A stretch of 64,000 nt of DNA from DASXKD01 sp963734725 (GCA_963734725.1 CAVTIX010000002.1:16281-80280); one strand, 5' to 3'; shown: positions 50,553 through 59,148, counted from the first letter of the stretch. Notes: a model not told the origin generated them from the sequence alone. A program made the numbers and translations.

Positions 50553-52940
50553 TCACCGATCAGACCCTTCCGATCGGGTGCCAGGAGTCCGCTTCGCCGC
50601 AAGCCACTCCAGATCTGATTGATCCCTGATCCGCGCCTTCCGTTCCTGGGCGAAGAGCGCGTCGGTCTTTGTCAGGACGAGAGTGTAGGGGCGGCCCTGA
50701 CGCCTGGTCACATGGCTGACGGACAGTTCAGCGGCGTCGATCCGGGAGTGGATGTGCTGCCTTCGCTGCTGGGCGAGCGGCCACTCGAATGTGCGCCGGG
50801 TCTGGTCTGACAGGAACGCCCGGAGGGTCTCGCACAGCTCGCATGCGCAGCCGCCCGCGGGCAGTTCGATCGACCAGTCACCGGACGCGCGCTGCGGGCG
50901 CGCGAGCCTGGCGCGGAGCCTTGCTGCACAGTCGGCGGCCAGGTCGCCGAAGCCAGCTTCGCCGCGCATGCCGTCCCTGGGCAACGCTGCGGCGCGCAGC
51001 GCGGACATCTCCAGCGCGGTCACCGCGTCCTCCTGTTTCCGTGCATACCCGCAGACCGTAACTCGGGTGCTGGCCGCCTCAATCGCGGCGGCGGCCGTCA
51101 GCACGGCGGCGAGCGGTTTGCCCAGTTCGGTGAGTTGCGTGGCGCGGTAGCTGGGCGACGGTGAGGCGAGCGCTGTTCCGATCTCGTTGCCGGTCCACGC
51201 CCACGCCAGGTCAAGCAGCCTCTGCGCGGCTACGGTGCCAGCGCTGCCCGTGGCGTGCAGTCCCGCGCACAGGCCAGGCAACTGATCCGTCACCCATTGC
51301 GGCCGGTCCGGCCCGGCGCCGTAAGCCCATGCTGGCTGACCGCCACCGAACCAGGTCTGCAGCAGGCTCGTGGTCCACCGCTGGCCATAGTGGCCGGCGA
51401 TCTTCCCGAACGAGCCGACATGGGTAGCGGTCAGGTCCTCAACGCAGAACGGGTGCAGCAGCATCGCCGCGGTTTCTGCGTCCGCAAGGTCGTCCGCCAC
51501 TCGCAGCGCCTTGCCCAAGAGCCCGGCGACTCCGCCCCTCCCATCTCCGGTCCGGGCGCGCACGGCCCCATCCCAGAACGACGCGAGCGTCACGGCGGCG
51601 GTCTTCGCGCCTGACACGTCGCCTGCTGACGCCATCGCAGCAAGCTCATCGAGAGCCCAGGCCGGGGAGGTTTCGGCGCGGTTCGCGAAGGCCTGGTCAG
51701 CGGGCCACACGATTACTGCTGCCCGGTGGTACCAGCGATCGAGCGTATTGCCCCAGTTGCCCATGTAGCCCTCGTACTCCGAGGAATACGGCTTGAGGTC
51801 GCCTGTCGGGGTGGACGCGCACACCTCATTGCCGTCCACGTAAAGCGCGGTCTCTTCCAGGCGGGCGCCGTCCGGCCCGGTCCAGTGAGTGAGGGTGACC
51901 TCAGAGTCGATCAGTTCCTGAACCTCGTACTCGCCTTCGTTGCCGCTCTCGTCACCGCGGTACCCGTTATCGTCTTCGCCGTAATCGCCATACCAGTCCC
52001 GATATCCATAGCCTTCATCGGCCGGGAACGCGCTGTGCGTCATCTTGATGTCGGCAAGCGCGAGAAGGGCCTCACAGCCTGCATTGCCCGCAGCGCTCCG
52101 CAGTAAGGCCGCCCGGCTCGCGTCCGCGCCCTTCAGCCGCCGCCAGCCAAGGCCACGGGAGGTGTACTCGTGGTCGAGGAGATAGACGAGCCGGTTCGGC
52201 GGGCCGGCTGCGGGTCCGCCGTAATAGCGGGGCACCGGCGTGCGGAAGTGCTCACGCAGGAGATCCGCGAGCTCGGCGGCGGCGCCCTCCTCGCCCGCCG
52301 GGCGGCTGGTATCTCCCTGCAGCAGCAGGTTGTAGGTGAGCGTGATCCGGTAGCCCGACATCACCCTGAGAACTTCGTGCCGGCAGTCGGCGTAGAAGGC
52401 AACGAGCGACAGCGCTGTCTTCGATCCCCGGTAGGCCTTCCACTCCTCGTTGAGCCCCACCATCAGCTCGCCCCCCGTGTAGCTGGACGGCAGCGTCACC
52501 ACGAGAGTCCCAATCATCGAGTTGTCTTTTTCGGAGTCCTGGTGGACGCGGAAGAACTGATTCGGCTCATAGACCAGCAGAGAGTGAAGGTCGGCAGTCA
52601 GTTCTGCAGCGTTCGGCAGCCCTAGCTCATATTTGACCGTCGCGAGGATGGCCTGCAGCGCGGCGCCGATCCACTCGGCACGGACGAGGTCCTTGGGGAT
52701 CTCCCAGGTGGCGCGGACGTCCAGGTCGGTCAGCGTTTGCTCGCCAAGGCCGAACCGGGCCGGCTGGCCGAGGCTGGCGAGCTTGCGGGCCTTCGCAGGA
52801 GTCACCGGGAGCCTCACGGGCCCGAAGCCCTCCACCGTCAGGCTCAGGTCGTCTGTCCTTGTCGTAAGTTCGACGCTGAACGCGGTCTCTGCGTCGCCGC
52901 GCAGCGTCCTGGCCAGCTGGTCACGCGCCGCCGTCACCAT
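50553..52940 (-). CDS. Large 2OG-Fe(II) oxygenase-domain protein
   Basis: A 795-aa protein. Near residues 110-210 is a prolyl-4-hydroxylase-like 2OG-Fe(II) fold: LLVYEPNQFFRVHQDSEKD (HxD), SYTGGELMVG, and CRHEVLRVMSGYRITLTYNL (distal His and 2OG-binding Arg). The other 550 residues are helical with no family I recognise. Such proteins occur in fungi and bacteria; the substrate is unknown. Located upstream of the toxin-antitoxin pair on the same strand, 104 bases before its operator region. Confidence 0.8.
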   Translation of the reverse strand: MVTAARDQLARTLRGDAETAFSVELTTRTDDLSLTVEGFGPVRLPVTPAKARKLASLGQPARFGLGEQTLTDLDVRATWEIPKDLVRAEWIGAALQAILATVKYELGLPNAAELTADLHSLLVYEPNQFFRVHQDSEKDNSMIGTLVVTLPSSYTGGELMVGLNEEWKAYRGSKTALSLVAFYADCRHEVLRVMSGYRITLTYNLLLQGDTSRPAGEEGAAAELADLLREHFRTPVPRYYGGPAAGPPNRLVYLLDHEYTSRGLGWRRLKGADASRAALLRSAAGNAGCEALLALADIKMTHSAFPADEGYGYRDWYGDYGEDDNGYRGDESGNEGEYEVQELIDSEVTLTHWTGPDGARLEETALYVDGNEVCASTPTGDLKPYSSEYEGYMGNWGNTLDRWYHRAAVIVWPADQAFANRAETSPAWALDELAAMASAGDVSGAKTAAVTLASFWDGAVRARTGDGRGGVAGLLGKALRVADDLADAETAAMLLHPFCVEDLTATHVGSFGKIAGHYGQRWTTSLLQTWFGGGQPAWAYGAGPDRPQWVTDQLPGLCAGLHATGSAGTVAAQRLLDLAWAWTGNEIGTALASPSPSYRATQLTELGKPLAAVLTAAAAIEAASTRVTVCGYARKQEDAVTALEMSALRAAALPRDGMRGEAGFGDLAADCAARLRARLARPQRASGDWSIELPAGGCACELCETLRAFLSDQTRRTFEWPLAQQRRQHIHSRIDAAELSVSHVTRRQGRPYTLVLTKTDALFAQERKARIRDQSDLEWLAAKRTPGTRSEGSDR

Positions 52941-53210
52941 CGCTCTGATCCTCCCAGGATCCTGGCAACCGTCTCGTTTCCTGCGCGACTGTAGTGAACC
53001 GTTGCGGTGCGCGGCGGCGGAATCGATGACCCGGCTGGCCGGATCGGCCAGTGATCGCCGCCCGCGGCCGCTGCCCAGGAGGTTGTCACAAGGGCATCGG
53101 AAGCAGGGTCCGCCTCATCGTGGTGAAGCGGCTCTACGCGCAAGTGCACATGGGCAGAAGAAGTGCGAGGTTCCTCACTCTCGCCACGCGCACCATATTC
53201 GCACTAGCAG

Positions 53211-53846
53211 GTGATCTTTAGTATCCGCAAATTGAAGAGTATTCTTCTAATTGTGGATAGACAGCCGACGCCTGCCCTCTTGCCGATCTTGCGCTCCCAG
53301 CAGCAGGGGGAGATCCTTGCGCTGCTGCTCGGAGATCCCGACCTTGAACTTAGCCTCACTGAGATTGCAGCGCGGACAGGCGCCCCTCATGCTTCGGTTC
53401 ACCGGGAGACCGAACGGGCGGAACAGGCTGGCCTGGTCGTAACCCGGAAGCTGGGTAACACGCGGCTTGTCCGTGCGAACACCGCCAGTCCCTACTACGC
53501 CGGGCTCGCGGAGATCCTGACGAGGGCCTTCGGCGTCCCTGCCGTACTAGCTGAAGCTTTGCTGCCGGTCAACGGGATCGCTGCCGCCTACATCTACGGA
53601 TCGTGGGCCGCCCGGCACGAAGGGCAGACTGGCCAGCGGCCCGTCGGGGACATCGACGTGCTGATCCTGGGCGAACCGGACCGCGACCAGCTCTATGCCG
53701 TACTCAGCGACGCTGAGGAGCGTCTTGGCAGGCCCGTCCAGGCGACGATCCGCGACGCCGACTGGCTGGATACAGGATCAGGAGCGTTTCACGACACTGT
53801 CACCAGCCGGCCGCTCCTTAGGCTCGCCTCTAACGCGGCTAGTTGA
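53211..53846 (+). CDS. Winged-HTH plus minimal nucleotidyltransferase (MNT) domain protein
   Basis: A 211-aa protein: HTH at about residues 30-85 (SLTEIAARTGAPHASVHRETERAEQAGLV) and a nucleotidyltransferase domain with GSWAARHEG followed by DIDVLILGE, the GS...DxD catalytic pattern. A GTG at 53253 is an alternative start; no ribosome site is obvious for either. The gene converges with, and overlaps by 8 bases, a HEPN-domain gene, suggesting an MNT/HEPN toxin-antitoxin-like unit in which the MNT protein modifies and silences the HEPN protein. Confidence 0.82.
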   Translation: MIFSIRKLKSILLIVDRQPTPALLPILRSQQQGEILALLLGDPDLELSLTEIAARTGAPHASVHRETERAEQAGLVVTRKLGNTRLVRANTASPYYAGLAEILTRAFGVPAVLAEALLPVNGIAAAYIYGSWAARHEGQTGQRPVGDIDVLILGEPDRDQLYAVLSDAEERLGRPVQATIRDADWLDTGSGAFHDTVTSRPLLRLASNAAS

Positions 53847-54333
53847 ATCGCTCCGGTGGTGATGCCGCCAGCAGCGCCTTCACATTCGAAAGCGCTGCGG
53901 TCGCCTTCTCGATTGCCCATGAAGCGTCCGGTTTGGTAATGGGCGCGGCCGCGGGGTCGAAGTACTGCGCTGTGTGACGAGTACGCCGGAGCCGCTCAAA
54001 TGTCGCCTTGGCGAAGGCCGGGATATCCGCGCCAAACTGGGCGGACACGGCATCCTCGACGGCCATGTGCGACCCGTCACCTCCGGTGGCCCGCAGCCCT
54101 TGCCGCACCAGCAACGACTCGGCAGCCATCCGGTAAGCGTCGTAAGCAGCCACGTAGGCGCCATCGACGTCACCAGCTTTGAGAGCGGCCACGGCGGTGG
54201 CCCCAACCCGAAGCGCAGCCCGCCCGATCAGCGCGTCCGCTGATGTGGCAAGGTCCTCAACCTCAACCCTCTCCAAGCGACCCCGGCTGATTAGGAACTG
54301 AACGGTTCTCTCGCCCTTCTGCCAGCGTGCCAC
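53839..54333 (-). CDS. HEPN-domain protein (probable toxin partner of MNT)
   Basis: A 164-aa all-helical protein. Near the C-terminus is RLRRTRHTAQYFDP, which carries a basic/His pattern like the HEPN RNase motif R(x4-6)H, and the upstream helix AAYDAYRMAAESLLVRQGLR is typical of HEPN partners of MNT proteins. GTG start. It is on the opposite strand to the MNT gene and overlaps it tail to tail, which is unusual since HEPN/MNT pairs are normally in one operon. Confidence 0.7.
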   Translation of the reverse strand: MARWQKGERTVQFLISRGRLERVEVEDLATSADALIGRAALRVGATAVAALKAGDVDGAYVAAYDAYRMAAESLLVRQGLRATGGDGSHMAVEDAVSAQFGADIPAFAKATFERLRRTRHTAQYFDPAAAPITKPDASWAIEKATAALSNVKALLAASPPERFN

Positions 54334-54474
54334 AGCCTGTCGTGCCTGCCTTCGGTCAACAAATCAATGCTCGTGACGCTGCCGACGCCTGAGCCCGCAC
54401 CTAAATTAGACGCCGAAAACCCGGCCCACAAGGAGCCGGGTGGTCTATGTGAAGACCCTATCGCCATCCAGAGC

Positions 54475-54509
54475 GAGGCGCCCACGCGCGCAGTCCGCGC
54501 GGGCGCCTC
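54475..54509 (-). terminator. GC-rich hairpin terminator after the MFS gene
   Basis: GAGGCGCC (54475-54482) pairs with GGCGCCTC (54502-54509), with an inner CGCGCG/CGCGCG stem and a 5-base loop. It lies 52 bases past the stop of the minus-strand MFS gene. A smaller ACCCGGC/GCCGGGT hairpin follows at about 54420-54441. Confidence 0.7.
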
Positions 54510-54560
54510 ACCCAGTAATCGGTAAGGGGTCCCTGCATATCGGTCAGGTCCCGATGCGCG

Positions 54561-56102
54561 TCACGATCGTGCCGCCGCAGCCTGCAGGGACGGCTTGTGG
54601 GCGGGGATGTCCTCGGGGCTGGTCAGCGGGCCCGGGCGCAGCAGCGTGCCGCAGATGATGGCGCCGGCGGCGAAGATTCCGGCGCACCACCAGAACACCG
54701 TGGTGTAGCCGTGGATCAACGCGAGCTGGGCCAGTTGCGGTGTTGGCCGCCCGTGCAGGTGGCTGGCCAGGTAGCCGGCGGTGGCGCTGGCCGCGATCGT
54801 GTTGAGCAGCGCGGTGCCGATCGAGCCGCCAAGTTGCTGCCCGGTGCTGACGCTCGCCGAGGCTATCCCCGCGTCGCGCGGCGCCACGCCGAAGGTGCCG
54901 GTGTTGGCCGCGAAGGAGAATATGAGGCCCATGCCCATGCCGGTCACGATGAGCGTGGGGAGCAGGGCTGAGGCGTAGCCGGAATGCACGCCGATCCTGG
55001 TCAGCCAGGCCATGCCCGCCGCGTTGCACAGCATGCCGGCGATGAGCAGCGGCTTGGGGCCCAGCCGCGGCATCAGCATGATGTTGCCGACGTTGGCCAT
55101 CACGCCGATGACCGCCACCATCGGGAGCAGGGCGACGCCCGACTTGATCGGCGAGTACCCCAGGGTCCCCTGCATGTAGTAGATGAGGAACAGGAAGATG
55201 CCGAATATGCCTGCCCCGGTGATCAGCATGGTGAGGTAAGCGCCGCCGCGGTTGCGGTCGAGGATGACCCGGGGCGGCAGCAGCGGGTGCGCGGCACGAG
55301 TCTGCCAGGCCGCGAACACGACGAGCAGCGCGACGCCGACGGTGAGGAAGCCCCACGCCGATGGGCTATGCCAGCCGTGCGTCGCGGCGTTGGAGAAGCC
55401 GTAGACCAGGCAGAACATGCCGCTCGACACCGCTGCCACGCCCGGGATGTCCAGCCGGGCGCCCGGCGTCTTCGGCTGCCTGCGCAGCAGCAGCGCGCCT
55501 CCGATGATCCCGGCTGCCGCGAAGAGCAGGTTGACATACAGGCACCACCGCCACGACAGGTAGGAGGTCAGCGCGCCGCCGAGCAGCAGGCCCAGGCCCG
55601 AGCCGCTGGCCGCGACCGCGCCGTAGACGCCGAATGCCTTGCCCCGTTCCTTCACGTCGGTGAACGTCGTGGTCAGCAGCGACAGGGCGGACGGCGCCAG
55701 GAGCGCGGCGAAGACCCCCTGGCAGGCGCGCGCCGTCACCAGCATGGTGAAGCTGTCCGAGGCGCCGCCGACGGCGGAGGCGGCCGCGAACCCGGCCAGC
55801 CCGGTGAGGAAGGTCGTCTTGCGGCCGATCAGGTCGGCCAGCCGCCCGCAGAACAGCAGCAGGCTCCCGAACGACAGCGCGTACGCGGTCACGATCCACT
55901 GCCGGTCGGCGTTGGTGAACCCCAGCGCGTGCTGCGCCGACGGCAGGGCGAGGTTCATCACGGTCACGTCGAGGACGATCATGAGCGCGGCGGTGCAGAT
56001 GGTGGCGAGGATCAGCCACCGCCGTGGATCCGCATCGTCGGCGTTGCTATCACTGAAGCGTCTGACCGTCGCTGTGCTTGTTGTCGCTTGGGCTGTTGAC
56101 AT
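54561..56102 (-). CDS. MFS transporter, DHA2 family, in ECF regulon
   Basis: A 513-aa 14-TMS-type drug transporter: VLDVTVMNLALPSAQ (motif D1), GRLADLIGRKTTFLTG (motif A), SYLSWRWCLYVNLLFAA and GYSPIKSGVALLPM. ATG 56102 was chosen for GGAGGAA 8 bases upstream; an in-frame GTG at 56264 would sit just after the predicted promoter and add 54 poorly conserved residues. A promoter of the TGTCC-N16-TTCGTC type drives it from 56299 leftwards, so it probably belongs to the regulon of the divergent YciI/ECF sigma module. Confidence 0.9.
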   Translation of the reverse strand: MSTAQATTSTATVRRFSDSNADDADPRRWLILATICTAALMIVLDVTVMNLALPSAQHALGFTNADRQWIVTAYALSFGSLLLFCGRLADLIGRKTTFLTGLAGFAAASAVGGASDSFTMLVTARACQGVFAALLAPSALSLLTTTFTDVKERGKAFGVYGAVAASGSGLGLLLGGALTSYLSWRWCLYVNLLFAAAGIIGGALLLRRQPKTPGARLDIPGVAAVSSGMFCLVYGFSNAATHGWHSPSAWGFLTVGVALLVVFAAWQTRAAHPLLPPRVILDRNRGGAYLTMLITGAGIFGIFLFLIYYMQGTLGYSPIKSGVALLPMVAVIGVMANVGNIMLMPRLGPKPLLIAGMLCNAAGMAWLTRIGVHSGYASALLPTLIVTGMGMGLIFSFAANTGTFGVAPRDAGIASASVSTGQQLGGSIGTALLNTIAASATAGYLASHLHGRPTPQLAQLALIHGYTTVFWWCAGIFAAGAIICGTLLRPGPLTSPEDIPAHKPSLQAAAARS

Positions 56103-56272
56103 TTCGGGTTCCTCCGGGTCGCTATGAACATTCGGGTGGTTGTCACTTCCGGCGGAAGATGGTCCAGGTAGCCCGCCGCCGGGTGACCACCGCGGGCTGA
56201 CCTGGACGCCGGCGCTGCTGCGGGTGTGCAGTTCGCGCGGAAGGCGGAAACGGTTGTCGCTCACATCCAGGC

Positions 56273-56299
56273 GACGAACGAACGCGCGCCCGGGGGACA
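56273..56299 (-). promoter_or_regulatory. Predicted ECF promoter for the MFS gene (minus strand)
   Basis: On the minus strand TGTCC (56299-56295) and TTCGTC (56278-56273) at the same 16-base spacing as three other sites. The surroundings, from TCGAACA to GGATGTGAG, are nearly identical to those before 58047, so one promoter was probably copied from the other. Confidence 0.7.
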
Positions 56300-56398
56300 G
56301 CCCGGGTCAGAGATGTTCGAGCCGCCAGGGTCATGAATCGCCGCCCGGGGGGCCGGGGGTTAGCGTCAGGGCTGTCTCGGAATTGTGGGTCCCGGTAG

Positions 56399-56425
56399 TG
56401 TCCCCTGCGCTGCTGTTCGTTCGTC
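56399..56425 (+). promoter_or_regulatory. Predicted ECF promoter for the second YciI/sigma operon
   Basis: TGTCC at 56399-56403, TTCGTC at 56420-56425, then GGTGAGAG. Start codon 35 bases downstream. Same spacing as sites at 5262, 56273 and 57976. Confidence 0.7.
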
Positions 56426-56459
56426 ATGCAGGTGAGAGCCACTGACTGCGGAGGTTGCA

Positions 56460-56798
56460 ATGCAGTACGCCATGATGTTCTACGCCGAGCCCGGCTACGC
56501 GGAGGCGCTGCCGGAAGCGGAACGTGAGGCGGTGCTCGCCGAGTTTGCGGCGTTGCTCGATGACGACCGCTGCGTCACCGCCGCGCAGTTGCAGCCCGCC
56601 GAGACGGCGACCTGCGTGCGCGTCGCCGGTGGCCGGACGCTGATGACCGACGGCCCGTTCGCGGACACCAAGGAGGTGCTCGGCGGCTTCTGCCTGGTCG
56701 AGGCAGCCAACCTGGATGAGGCGCTCGAGCTGGCGGCGCGCGTCCCGGTTACCCGGTACGGCGGCATTGTGGAGGTCAGGCCGGTGGTGGCGCGCTGA
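56460..56798 (+). CDS. YciI/DGPF-domain protein (second copy)
   Basis: A 112-aa YciI-like protein: MQYAMMFYAEPGYAEALPE, TDGPFADTKEVLGGFCLVE and a final GGIVEVRPVV strand, paralogous to the protein at 5564. GGAGG precedes the ATG. The stop codon overlaps the presumed start of the downstream sigma factor (CTGA), mirroring the GTGA overlap of the first module. Confidence 0.9.
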   Translation: MQYAMMFYAEPGYAEALPEAEREAVLAEFAALLDDDRCVTAAQLQPAETATCVRVAGGRTLMTDGPFADTKEVLGGFCLVEAANLDEALELAARVPVTRYGGIVEVRPVVAR

Positions 56799-57967
56799 GG
56801 GAGCTGGAAGAGGTCTTCCGGGACGAGTGGGGCCGGGTGCTGGCCTCCCTGGTCGGGTTCCTCGGTGACTTCGACAAGGCCGAGGAAGCGGCGCAGGAGG
56901 CGTTCGCGATCGCGGCGGAGCGCTGGCCCGAATCGGGCCTGCCGGCCAACCCGGGTGCGTGGCTGGTGACGACGGCCCGCAACCGGGCGATCGACCGGAT
57001 CCGCCGGGAACGCACACTGACCGAGAAGATCCACCTGCTGCCGGTACCGGAGACCGTCATGAACGTGATGGACGAGTTCGACGACACCGTGATCAAAGAC
57101 GAACGGCTTGAGCTGATCTTCACCTGTTGCCACCCGGCGCTGCCGCTGGAGGGGCAGGTGGCGCTCACGCTGCGGGCTCTTGGCGGCTTGGAGACTGCCG
57201 AGATCGCCCGGGCATTCCTGGTCTCCGAGGAGACCATGAAACGCCGCCTGTCCCGCGCCAAGGCCAAGATCAAGGCGACCGGGATCCCGTTCGCGGTTCC
57301 CGCGGCGCACCTGCTTCCCGACCGCCTCGACGCAGTGCTCGCCGTCATCTATCTGATCTACAACGAGGGCTACAGCGGCCGGGTCGACCTCGGCGCCGAA
57401 GCCATCCGCCTGGGGCGGGTGCTCGCCGGCCTCATGCCGGACGAGCCGGAGGCACACGGGCTGCTGGCGCTGATGATGATCCACCACGCCCGGCGGCGGG
57501 CCCGGTTCTCCGGCGAGGATCTCGTGCTGCTGGAGGACCAGGACCGTTCGCTGTGGGACCACGCGCAGATCGCGGCGGGACGGGCGGCGCTGGACCGGGC
57601 GGTCGCGCTGGGCGGCCGCGGCGCTTACGTCATCCAAGCCGCGATCGCGTCGCTGCAGACCGCCGAGCAGATCGACTGGCCGCAGGTCGCCGAGCTGTAC
57701 CGGCGGCTAGCCGAACTCACCGGCTCGGCGGTGGTCGAACTCAATCGCGCCGTGGCTCTCGCCCAGGCCGGTGACCCTGCTGCGGCGCTGCGCGCCGTCG
57801 ACCGCCTCGACCTGGACGGCTACCTCTACTTCCACTCCACCCGCGGCGAACTGCTGCGGCGTCTCGGCCGCGACGACGAGGCCCGGGCGGCCTACCGCCG
57901 GGCGCTCGAACTGGCAACCTCGACCCCCGAGCGGCGGTTTTTGACCGGGCGGCTCGAACAGCTCTGA
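56795..57967 (+). CDS. ECF sigma factor with long C-terminal extension (second copy), apparent CTG start
   Basis: About 390 aa. Region 2 DKAEEAAQEAFAIAAERW and PGAWLVTTARNRAIDRIRR; region 4 ETAEIARAFLVSEETMKRRLSRAKAKI; extension with IYNEGYSGR, DEPEAHGLLALMM and VVELNRAVALAQAGDPAAAL. The conserved N-terminus (ELEEVFRDEWGRVLASL) is in frame but has no ATG, GTG or TTG; a CTG at 56795 overlaps the YciI stop exactly where the first module has GTG. The first standard start, GTG 56837, would remove 14 residues of region 2. Likely translated by coupling from CTG. Confidence 0.88.
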   Translation: MRELEEVFRDEWGRVLASLVGFLGDFDKAEEAAQEAFAIAAERWPESGLPANPGAWLVTTARNRAIDRIRRERTLTEKIHLLPVPETVMNVMDEFDDTVIKDERLELIFTCCHPALPLEGQVALTLRALGGLETAEIARAFLVSEETMKRRLSRAKAKIKATGIPFAVPAAHLLPDRLDAVLAVIYLIYNEGYSGRVDLGAEAIRLGRVLAGLMPDEPEAHGLLALMMIHHARRRARFSGEDLVLLEDQDRSLWDHAQIAAGRAALDRAVALGGRGAYVIQAAIASLQTAEQIDWPQVAELYRRLAELTGSAVVELNRAVALAQAGDPAAALRAVDRLDLDGYLYFHSTRGELLRRLGRDDEARAAYRRALELATSTPERRFLTGRLEQL

Positions 57968-57975
57968 GCCCGTGC

Positions 57976-58002
57976 TGTCCCCCGGGCGGCCGTTCGTTCG
58001 TC
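57976..58002 (+). promoter_or_regulatory. Predicted ECF promoter for the monooxygenase-like gene
   Basis: TGTCC at 57976-57980 and TTCGTC at 57997-58002, immediately after the sigma factor gene and 45 bases before the ATG at 58047. Almost identical over about 50 bases to the minus-strand promoter at 56273-56299. Confidence 0.7.
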
Positions 58003-58046
58003 GCCTGGATGTGAGAGTCCACTCCGGCACGGAAGGGAATCGGTCA

Positions 58047-58346
58047 ATGAATGTGATGATGGTGCGCGCCAAGATCAAGGAAGAAAAGATCGCCGACGCG
58101 CAGGCAGCCACTGACAAGGTCATCCAGGCACTCGAGCAAGCGCAGCCAGCAGACGTCCGGTACGCCGTGAGCAGGCTCAGCGATGGCGTCACCTTGCTCG
58201 CATTCCTGGAGCTTGAGCCCGGTCAGGAGCACCCCTTGCGCACGTTGCCCGCGTACGCGGAGATGCTGGAGAACCTCAAGGAGTGGTACGCGGAGCCGCC
58301 GACTGTGGAGCACATGACGGTCATCGGCTCGTACCGGCTGCTCTGA
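58047..58346 (+). CDS. Antibiotic biosynthesis monooxygenase-like (dimeric ferredoxin fold) protein
   Basis: A 99-aa protein: MNVMMVRAKIKEEKIADAQ, a central helix, LLAFLELEPGQEHPL and a final VIGSYRLL strand, matching small alpha/beta-barrel (ABM-like) proteins. ATG 58047 has GGAAGGG 9 bases upstream. It has its own ECF-type promoter and belongs to the module with the YciI protein, sigma factor and MFS pump. It could be an enzyme or a binding protein for the same toxic compound; not decided. Confidence 0.72.
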   Translation: MNVMMVRAKIKEEKIADAQAATDKVIQALEQAQPADVRYAVSRLSDGVTLLAFLELEPGQEHPLRTLPAYAEMLENLKEWYAEPPTVEHMTVIGSYRLL

Positions 58347-58985
58347 GCCCTGCGGCCGGCGCATGGCCGGTCAACCTCGCCCGCGACCGGCTATGCGGGG
58401 TTCGGCATCGGCGCCGCCACCGCCTGGCGGTATGTACGCGAGACGGTGGCGCTGCTGGCTGCCCGTTCCCCGAAGCTGCCCGCCGCGCTGGTGGCGGCGA
58501 GAAAGGCCGGGCACGCGTTCGTGGTCATCGACGGCACGTTCATCCCGATCGACCGCATGGCGGCGGACCGGCCGTTCTCTTCCGGCAAGCGCCACCGCCA
58601 CGGCATGAACCTGCCGGTCATCTCCAGCCCGCACGGTGAGATCTTGTGGGTGTCCGGGCCGCTGCCCGGCGCCGTCCATGACCTGACCGCCGTCCGGATT
58701 TGGGCCATCATCGGCCAGTTCGCCGCCGCCGGGTTAATCGTGCTGGCCGACAAGGGCTACATCGGCGCAGGCCAGCACGTCCTCACCCCCTACCAGGGCC
58801 GGAACAAGCCCGCCTCCCAGAAAGCCGCCAATTCCGCCCACACCAAGCTCCGCGCGCCCAGCGAACGCACCAACGCCCAGCTCAAGACCTGGGGTATCCT
58901 GCGCAAACTCCGCTGTTGCCCCCTGGCGCGCCGGGCAACTCGCCAAGCGATCCATGTTCTTCAGACACGCGAGATCGGAGGATGA
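58347..58985 (+). mobile_element. 5'-truncated IS5-type (DDE_4) transposase
   Basis: The frame, open from just after the monooxygenase-like stop, encodes the C-terminal two thirds of a transposase: YAGFGIGAATAWRYVRET (end of the HTH), VVIDGTFIPID (first Asp), IVLADKGYIGAG (second Asp) and KLRAPSERTNAQLKTWG (Glu). The catalytic triad is intact but the N-terminal helix-turn-helix and the start are missing; first possible start is GTG 58446. No flanking inverted repeats were found. A dead IS remnant. Confidence 0.85.
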
Positions 58986-59137
58986 AAAACGTTCAGTGCG
59001 TCGAGGTCGCCGACCTTTCTGAGGCCGTCGCGGTCCGTGACTCAAAGAATGGGGCCGGGACCAGTCTGATCTTCAGTGGTCAAGCGTGGGCTGCCTTCGT
59101 CGAGCGCGCGAAGGATGGGCAGCCGAGCGATCACTGA
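58982..59137 (+). pseudogene. DUF397 protein fragment fused to the IS remnant
   Basis: After the transposase frame, 51 codons read MKNVQCVEVADLSEAVAVRDSKNG and IFSGQAWAAFVERAKDG, the core and C-terminus of DUF397. The usual N-terminal W(R/K)SSYS stretch is absent and the GGAGG is only one base from the ATG, so the start of the gene was probably replaced by the IS. DUF397 genes normally follow XRE-DUF5753 regulators; a broken one lies at 62466-62921. Confidence 0.75.
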
Positions 59138-59148
59138 AATGACTCGGC

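Noticed and set aside
58347..58985. Active IS element
   Set aside because: The N-terminal domain and start are missing and no terminal inverted repeats could be found, although the DDE residues remain.
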